Assembly: GCA_903873565.1 (NCBI GenBank)
Contig: CAIQOY010000225.1
Coordinates: 1 to 8,521 of the forward strand
From: an uncultured Actinomycetes bacterium
Lineage (GTDB): Bacteria > Actinomycetota > Thermoleophilia > Gaiellales > F1-60-MAGs149
Direction: 5' to 3'
DNA: 8,521 bases
Shown: positions 4,493 to 8,521 of the stretch, in pieces
Layout of the letters: each line of letters opens with the position of its first letter
How positions within the stretch are numbered: the stretch's first letter is position 1
Position numbers and translations under genes: made by a program
The notes under the pieces: model-generated
The model's database searches: none
The model's input: the letters and a program-made list of their open reading frames with translations, nothing else
What the model was told of the DNA's origin: nothing

Positions 4493-5524
4493 ATGGCCGC
4501 AGCCACCATGCGCGAGCTGCTGGAAGCCGGAGTCCACTTCGGCCACCAGACGCGCCGCTGGAACCCCAAGATGCGCCGCTTCATCTTCACGGAGCGCGGC
4601 GGCATCTACGTGATCGACCTGCAGAAGACGCTGACCCTGGCGGAGGAGGCGCACGAGATGGTGCGCGACATCGCCGCGACCGGCGGGACCGTGCTCTTCG
4701 TGGGCACGAAGAAGCAGGCCCGCGAGGCCGTCCAGGCCCAGGCGGAGCGCTGCGGCATGCCGTACGTGAACCACCGCTGGCTCGGCGGCCTGCTGACCAA
4801 CTTCCGCACCATCACGGACCGCATCCAGCGCCTGCACGAGCTGCGCCGCCTGCGCGACGAGGGCCAGCTCGACCTCCTGCCCGCCAAGGAGCGCCTCGTT
4901 CGCCTGCACGAGCTCGAGAAGCTCGAGACGAACCTGTCGGGCGTGGCCAGCATGGCCAAGCTGCCGTCGGCCGTGTTCGTGATCGACCTCAACGCGGAGC
5001 AGCTGGCGGTGCGCGAGGCGCGCCGCCTCGGCATCCCGCTGATCGGGCTCGTGGACACGAACTGCGACCCGGACGAGGTCGACCTCGCGATCCCGGGCAA
5101 CGACGACGCGATCCGCGCCAACGACCTGATCGCGCGCGTCGTCGCCGACGGCGTGATCGAGGGCCGCAAGCACCTGCCCGCCGGCGTCGAGGGCCTGACG
5201 GGCGACGAGGCCGCCGCGGTCGACGAGGCGGTCCAGGAGATCCTGGCCGCCGCCGAGCTGGCCGACGAGACCGCGATCGAGGCCGTCGCCGCCGCCGACC
5301 AGGCGGAGGCCGCGGCCGTCGAGGCCCTGGCCGACCCCGCCGTCTCCGATGCGGCGGCCGCCGAGGCCGTGGTCGAGGCGGTCATCGCCGAGGCCGTCGC
5401 CGAGGAGGCCGTGATCGAGGCGGTGGTCGCGGACGAGATCGCCGACGTGGCCGTGGAGCTGGCGGCCGAGGCCGAGGCCGCGGCCGAGCCCGCCGCCGAT
5501 GACGAGGGCACCCCGTCCGCCTAG
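4493..5524 (+). CDS. rpsB: 30S ribosomal protein S2 with long acidic C-terminal tail
   Basis: A small-subunit protein that binds at the 30S platform with S1-type proteins. Seen: residues 1-226 are canonical S2: TMRELLEAGVHFGHQTRRWNPKM (5-27), IYVIDLQKT (38-46), TVLFVGTKKQA (66-76), RWLGGLLTNF (95-104) and GLVDTNCDPD (185-194). The protein is 343 residues against about 230-300 for most S2. Residues 227-343 contain 31 Asp/Glu and no Lys or Arg, and are mostly Ala, Glu and Val with an EAV-repeat segment at 291-311. Start: ATG 4493 with AAGGAG at an 8-nt spacer; the second ATG (4508) would remove only the MAAAT lead that matches actinobacterial S2. The tail is in frame with normal codon use and no stop, so it is not a frameshift product. 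It heads the rpsB-tsf-pyrH cluster and is probably autoregulated through its leader. Confidence 0.97.
   Translation: MAAATMRELLEAGVHFGHQTRRWNPKMRRFIFTERGGIYVIDLQKTLTLAEEAHEMVRDIAATGGTVLFVGTKKQAREAVQAQAERCGMPYVNHRWLGGLLTNFRTITDRIQRLHELRRLRDEGQLDLLPAKERLVRLHELEKLETNLSGVASMAKLPSAVFVIDLNAEQLAVREARRLGIPLIGLVDTNCDPDEVDLAIPGNDDAIRANDLIARVVADGVIEGRKHLPAGVEGLTGDEAAAVDEAVQEILAAAELADETAIEAVAAADQAEAAAVEALADPAVSDAAAAEAVVEAVIAEAVAEEAVIEAVVADEIADVAVELAAEAEAAAEPAADDEGTPSA
5363..5428 (+). repeat. rpsB: EAV-repeat segment in the S2 tail
   Basis: Five EAV triplets fall at residues 291, 295, 300, 305 and 309 of S2. The 4-5-5-4 spacing would line Ala/Val on one face of a helix and Glu on the other. The DNA uses mixed gag gcc/gcg gtc/gtg codons, so the repeat is conserved at protein level rather than as an exact DNA repeat, which argues against recent slippage. 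Confidence 0.6.
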
Positions 5525-5568
5525 GCGGGCACCGACGAGCACGGACGATCCGGAAGAGGACCGACGAG

Positions 5569-6171
5569 ATGAGCGACTACAAGCCGGCTGCGGCCGATGT
5601 GAAGACCCTCCGCGAGCAGACCGGCGCGGGGATGATGGAGGTCCGCGACGCGCTCGTGGAGGCCGCGGGCGACCTCGAGGCCGCCAAGAAGGTGCTGCGC
5701 GAGAAGGGCCTCGCGAAGGCCGCCAAGCGCGGCGGCCGCGCGACCAGCGACGGCAAGATCGCCAGCTACATCCACGGCGGGGGCACCAAGGGCGTCCTCG
5801 TCGAGGTCGGCTGCGAGACCGACTTCGTCGCCAAGACGGACAAGTTCCAGGAGTTCGCGAAGGACATCTGCCTGCAGATCGTCTCGATGGACGCCACGCG
5901 CTACATCGCGATCGAGGACGTGCCCGAGGCGGACAAGGAGGCCGAGCTCGAGATCTACCGCTCGCAGGCCGCCGACAAGCCCGCCGACGTGCAGGACAAG
6001 ATCGCCGAGGGCAAGCTGCGCAAGTGGTACGAGGAGGTCTGCCTCCTGCAGCAGCCGTACTTCCGCGACGAGGACCAGACCGTCGAGCAGGTGCGCGCCG
6101 CGCTCTCGTCCGAGATGGGTGAGAACATCGAGATCAAGCGCTTCGCCAGCTTCGTCCTCGGCCAGGAGTAG
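5569..6171 (+). CDS. tsf: Elongation factor Ts (short form)
   Basis: The nucleotide exchange factor that releases GDP from EF-Tu. Seen: 200 residues. An N-terminal UBA-like domain (about 8-50: VKTLREQTGAGMMEVRDAL, AKKVLREKG) carries the EF-Ts signature. The core begins at 63 with the second signature VEVGCETDFVAKTDKF (78-93), where TDFV (84-87) contacts EF-Tu. A final segment follows (residues 150-198: LRKWYEEVCLLQQPYF through RFASFVLG). Only one core subdomain is present, as in the roughly 200-residue Thermus type, whereas actinobacteria such as Streptomyces and Mycobacterium have about 270-280 residues. All recognised contact motifs are intact, so this is a complete short form and not a truncation. 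Start: ATG 5569 with AAGAGGA (5554-5560) 8 nt upstream. It lies 44 nt after rpsB without a terminator in between, so it is cotranscribed. Confidence 0.96.
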   Translation: MSDYKPAAADVKTLREQTGAGMMEVRDALVEAAGDLEAAKKVLREKGLAKAAKRGGRATSDGKIASYIHGGGTKGVLVEVGCETDFVAKTDKFQEFAKDICLQIVSMDATRYIAIEDVPEADKEAELEIYRSQAADKPADVQDKIAEGKLRKWYEEVCLLQQPYFRDEDQTVEQVRAALSSEMGENIEIKRFASFVLGQE

Positions 6172-6174
6172 CCC

Positions 6175-6936
6175 GTGACCGCCACGCCCTTCAGCCGCAT
6201 CCTCCTGAAGCTCTCGGGGGAGTCGCTGATGGGCGACGCCGGCTACGGCATGGACCCGGCGCGCCTCGCGGAGATCGCCTACGCGGTCAAGCAGGTGCGG
6301 GAGCTCGGCGTGGAGGTCGCGATCGTCGTCGGCGGCGGCAACATCTTCCGCGGCATGGCGGAGTCCGCGAAGGGCATGGACCGCGCCTCCGCCGACTACG
6401 CGGGCATGCTGGCGACCGTCCTCAACGGCATCGCCGTGCAGGACGCCTGCGAGCGGATCGGCGTGTTCACGCGCGTGCTCAGCGCGCTCGACATCCAGGA
6501 GGTCGCGGAGCCCTACATCCGCCGCCGCGCGATCCGCCACCTCGAGAAGGGGCGCGTCGTGATCTTCGCGGGCGGCACGGGCAACCCGTACTTCACGACC
6601 GACACGGCCGCCGCGCTGCGCGCCTGCGAGATCGGCGCGCAGTCGATCCTGATGGGCAAGAACGGGGTGGAGGGCGTCCTCGACAAGGACCCCCGCGAGC
6701 ACGCCGACGCCGCCCTGATCGAGGAGATCACGCACCTCGAGGCGGTCGAGCGCGGCCTCAAGGTGATGGACACCACGGCCCTGACCCTGTGCATGGAGAA
6801 CGACATGCCGATCCGGGTCTTCAACGTCAACGACGCCGAGAACATCGTTCGGGTCGTCCGCGGCGAGCCGATCGGCACCCTCGTCGCGAGCGGGGCGCGG
6901 GTCGCCCCGGTCGCGCCGAAGGAGCCCCGCGCGTAG
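6175..6936 (+). CDS. pyrH: Uridylate kinase (UMP kinase)
   Basis: Phosphorylates UMP to UDP with ATP, a hexameric amino-acid-kinase-fold enzyme in pyrimidine nucleotide supply. Seen: 253 residues, near the usual 235-250. KLSGESLMG (12-20) is the phosphate-binding start, VVGGGNIFRG (51-60) the glycine-rich loop, DYAGMLATVLN (74-84) the UMP-contact helix, and GGTGNPYFTTDTAAALRA (133-150) the acceptor and nucleotide-binding box. KNGVEGVLDKDP (162-173) is followed by VFNVNDAENI (215-224), also standard. The C-terminal 15 residues (Val-Ala-Pro rich) are a small extension. Start: GTG 6175, three bases after the tsf stop, with AGGAG (6164-6168) in the last tsf codons and a 6-nt spacer. In most bacteria frr follows pyrH; here def does, 11 nt downstream. 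Confidence 0.97.
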   Translation: MTATPFSRILLKLSGESLMGDAGYGMDPARLAEIAYAVKQVRELGVEVAIVVGGGNIFRGMAESAKGMDRASADYAGMLATVLNGIAVQDACERIGVFTRVLSALDIQEVAEPYIRRRAIRHLEKGRVVIFAGGTGNPYFTTDTAAALRACEIGAQSILMGKNGVEGVLDKDPREHADAALIEEITHLEAVERGLKVMDTTALTLCMENDMPIRVFNVNDAENIVRVVRGEPIGTLVASGARVAPVAPKEPRA

Positions 6937-6947
6937 GCTGGGAGCCG

Positions 6948-7511
6948 ATGGCCCGCTCCGCGAAGTCCGAGTCGCCCGACGAGCGCGAGGCGCGCCGGCG
7001 CATCGCCCAGGCGCAGATCCGGCAGTTCCCCGACCCGGTGCTGCGCTCCCAGACGCACCCGGTCGAGGACTTCGACGACGACCTGCGGGCGCTGGCCGCG
7101 CGCATGTTCGAGCTCGCCGAGGACGCGGTCGGGGCGGGCCTCGCCGCGCCCCAGATCGGCCTCCTGCGCCGCTTCGCGGTCGTCAGCCTCGACGACGACG
7201 AGGGCTGGATCGCGCTGGCCAACCCCGAGATCACCGCCTCCTCGGAGGAGACCGAGGTCGGCGGCGAGGGCTGCCTGTCCCTCGACCTGCTCCTGCGCGA
7301 GGGCCACTCGGTGCCGGTCGCCCGCGCGACGCGCATCACGGTGCGCTGGCAGGACCTCGACGGGGCATGGCAGGAGCGTGAGCTGGCCGACCTGCCGGCC
7401 CGCGTCATCCAGCACGAGGTCGACCACCTCGACGGCGTCCTCACGCTCGACCGGGCCGAGCCCGAGGCGCGCCGCGAGGCGATGCGCCTGCTCCGGGAGG
7501 GGACGCGCTGA
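6948..7511 (+). CDS. def: Peptide deformylase
   Basis: Removes the N-formyl group from nascent polypeptides at the ribosome exit, a metal (usually Fe2+) hydrolase. Seen: 187 residues. The three diagnostic motifs are complete: GAGLAAPQIG (62-71), EGCLS (107-111) and QHEVDH (155-160). Metal ligands are C109, H156 and H160, and the general base is E157. IRQFPDPVLR (24-33) is the usual N-terminal start of the fold, so residues 1-22 are a charged extension absent from minimal enzymes. The residue after EGCLS is L then D instead of the common P, a variant seen in divergent deformylases. Start: ATG 6948; GGGAG (6940-6944) lies only 3 nt upstream, a short spacer, so initiation may depend on coupling from pyrH. 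The stop TGA (7509-7511) is embedded in CTGA, where fmt appears to start. Def and Fmt act on the same formyl group, so the pairing is functional. Confidence 0.95.
   Translation: MARSAKSESPDEREARRRIAQAQIRQFPDPVLRSQTHPVEDFDDDLRALAARMFELAEDAVGAGLAAPQIGLLRRFAVVSLDDDEGWIALANPEITASSEETEVGGEGCLSLDLLLREGHSVPVARATRITVRWQDLDGAWQERELADLPARVIQHEVDHLDGVLTLDRAEPEARREAMRLLREGTR
7495..7502 (+). promoter_or_regulatory. Shine-Dalgarno site that decides the fmt start
   Basis: GGGAGGGG contains GGAGG (7496-7500), fully complementary to the anti-SD core, ending 7 nt before CTG 7508. It is inside the last def codons (Arg-Glu-Gly). It has no other use: def is already being translated, and no ATG or GTG in the fmt frame lies within 60 nt downstream. 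It therefore supports initiation at CTG. Confidence 0.7.
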
Positions 7512-8431
7512 GCGCCCGCGCGCCGTTCGCGGGCACGTCCGCGTTCGGCGCCGCCGTCCTGCGCGGGCTCGTGGAGCGCGGGGTCGAGGTGCCGCTCGTC
7601 CTCTCGCAGCCCGACCGGCCCGCCGGACGCAACCGCCGTCCGACGCCGCCGCCGGTGGCGGCGCTGGCCCAGGAGCTCGGCCTGCCCCTGCTCCAGCCCG
7701 AGCGCGCGATCGACGCGCACGACGCCCTCGCGCGCCTTCGCCCCGCCGCGATCGCGATCTGCGCCTACGGCCAGCTGCTGGCGCCCGAGCTCCTGCAGGT
7801 GGCGCCCTGGCTCAACCTGCACCCGTCGCTCCTGCCCCGCTGGCGCGGGGCCGCGCCGATCGAGCGCGCGCTGATGGCGGGGGACGCGGAGACCGGGGTG
7901 GCCGTGATGCGCACCGAGGCCGCCCTCGACGCGGGGCCCGTGGTCAGCGTCGAGCGCTTCGCGATCGGCCCCGACGACGACGCGGGCGCGGTGGAGCGGC
8001 GGGCGCTGGAGCTCGGCGTGCCCGCGCTCGTGGGCGCCCTGGCCGCCGCCGAGGCCGGCACGCTCGACTGGGTGCCGCAGGCGGCCGACGGCGTCACCTA
8101 CGCGGCCAAGCTGGAGCGCGCCGACCGCCTGATCGACCCGCTCGCCCACGGCGCGCGGGAGACCGCCGACCGCGTGCGCGCGCTGCGCCCCCGCCTGGGG
8201 GCGCTCCTCGACCTCGACGGCGAGACCACGGTCATCTGGCGGGTCGCGCCCACGCAGGAGCCGCTCGCGCCGGGCGAGGTCCGGGCGGTCGGCGACACGC
8301 TGGCGGTCGGGCTGTGGGGCGGCTCCCTGCTCGTGTCCGAGCTCCAGTCGCCCGGCAAGCGCGCGCTGCCCGCCGCCGACTGGCTGCGCGGCCGCCGCAC
8401 GCCGCCCACCGCCGCGACGACGCCCGCATGA
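7508..8431 (+). CDS. fmt: Methionyl-tRNA formyltransferase, apparent CTG start
   Basis: Transfers a formyl group from 10-formyl-tetrahydrofolate to initiator Met-tRNA. Seen: 307 residues from CTG 7508, close to the usual ~310. PFAGTSAFGAAVL (6-18) matches the conserved N-terminal FAGTPxFA strand and loop, then SQPDRPAGR (33-41), AYGQLL (86-91), NLHPSLLPRWRGAAPI (103-118) and ALDAGPV (139-145). The catalytic triad is N103, H105 and D141, offset by three from E. coli N106, H108 and D144. The C-terminal OB-like domain holds YAAKLERADRLID and RALRPRLGA. Start: the frame has no ATG, GTG or TTG between the stop at 7379-7381 and GTG 7571; starting at 7571 would delete the first 21 residues, including the FAGT strand. 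CTG 7508 overlaps the def stop as CTGA, the same geometry as the GTGA and ATGA junctions elsewhere here, and has GGAGG 7 nt upstream. A base-calling error at 7508 is the main alternative. Confidence 0.9.
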   Translation: MSARAPFAGTSAFGAAVLRGLVERGVEVPLVLSQPDRPAGRNRRPTPPPVAALAQELGLPLLQPERAIDAHDALARLRPAAIAICAYGQLLAPELLQVAPWLNLHPSLLPRWRGAAPIERALMAGDAETGVAVMRTEAALDAGPVVSVERFAIGPDDDAGAVERRALELGVPALVGALAAAEAGTLDWVPQAADGVTYAAKLERADRLIDPLAHGARETADRVRALRPRLGALLDLDGETTVIWRVAPTQEPLAPGEVRAVGDTLAVGLWGGSLLVSELQSPGKRALPAADWLRGRRTPPTAATTPA

Positions 8432-8521
8432 CGGACGCCCGCGCCGTGGCCCTCGACGTGCTCCTGCGCGTCGACGCGGACGAGGCGTGGGCCGACCGCG
8501 CGCTCGCCGCGGCGGCCGCCC
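8428..8521 (+). CDS. rsmB: 16S rRNA (cytosine-C5) methyltransferase RsmB, N-terminus (partial)
   Basis: Only 31 residues are inside the window. ATG 8428 overlaps the fmt stop as ATGA. The residues ARAVALDVLLRVDADEAW (4-21) followed by ADRAL resemble the NusB-like RNA-binding domain that opens RsmB (Sun/Fmu), and rsmB directly after fmt is a very common order (def-fmt-rsmB). No Shine-Dalgarno is visible, so translation is probably coupled to fmt. The SAM-binding catalytic domain would lie outside the window, so the call rests on the NusB-like start plus position; a lone NusB-like protein is the alternative. Confidence 0.8.
   Translation, partial: MTDARAVALDVLLRVDADEAWADRALAAAAA

Noticed and set aside
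5525..5568. Terminator or promoter between rpsB and tsf
   Set aside because: No hairpin, no T-run and no convincing -10 box in the 44 nt; only the tsf ribosome site is recognisable.
6934..6939. TAGGCT as a -10 box for a separate def promoter
   Set aside because: It fits TAnnnT but has an 8-nt gap to the ATG, unlike the 6-nt gaps elsewhere, includes the pyrH stop codon, and a GGGAG site is present; operon read-through explains def expression.
7571..7573. GTG 7571 as the fmt start
   Set aside because: It removes the conserved FAGT strand and 21 residues of the cofactor-binding fold and has no Shine-Dalgarno at a proper distance.
1..8521. tRNA/rRNA genes, CRISPR arrays, insertion sequences or toxin-antitoxin pairs
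   Set aside because: No cloverleaf with a CCA/TTC-arm pattern, no regularly spaced direct repeats, no transposase motifs and no small unexplained gene pairs were seen on either strand.

Overview
This is a very GC-rich window (my estimate is above 70%), densely packed and almost all on the + strand. It looks like a chromosomal core region of a high-GC actinobacterium. The S2 N-terminus, the SD-less genes with TAnnnT-N6-ATG starts, the Ala/Arg-rich codon use and an RCC1/Ig-type secreted protein fit Actinomycetota. The class Thermoleophilia (Solirubrobacter/Conexibacter-like) is my best guess, but it rests on general resemblance and not on a search. I see no mobile element, CRISPR array, tRNA or rRNA, and no gene-free stretch above 300 bases.

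Layout. (1) 1-869: the 3' end of a secreted RCC1-repeat/Ig-like protein, meeting tail to tail a small zinc-binding GFA-family gene on the minus strand; the two share the CTAG that holds both stop codons. (2) 892-2514: proC (proline synthesis), yggT (membrane protein) and divIVA (polar growth/division scaffold), a truncated form of the Gram-positive proC-sepF-yggT-divIVA division neighbourhood. (3) 2563-4359: a DksA/TraR-type zinc-finger protein, lspA (lipoprotein signal peptidase) and an RluD-type pseudouridine synthase. (4) 4364-8521: a promoter and structured leader, then a protein-synthesis operon: rpsB (S2), tsf (EF-Ts), pyrH (UMP kinase), def (peptide deformylase), fmt (Met-tRNA formyltransferase) and the first codons of rsmB (16S rRNA m5C methyltransferase). 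Def and Fmt are the two ends of the N-formyl-methionine cycle. pyrH is followed by def-fmt-rsmB instead of the common frr.

No wholly new system is evident: the genes belong to known families. The most notable observations concern expression signals and protein architecture. (a) fmt has no ATG, GTG or TTG in frame ahead of its conserved N-terminus and appears to start at CTG 7508, with a strong Shine-Dalgarno at ideal distance and a CTGA overlap with the def stop. (b) Three genes (the GFA gene, proC and the DksA-like gene) show TAnnnT, then exactly 6 nt, then ATG, which suggests leaderless mRNAs; in the first two the -10 boxes of divergent promoters share a base. (c) The rpsB leader can form three or four consecutive hairpins. 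(d) Ribosomal protein S2 carries a tail of about 117 residues with 31 acidic residues and no Lys or Arg. (e) EF-Ts is the short 200-residue form.
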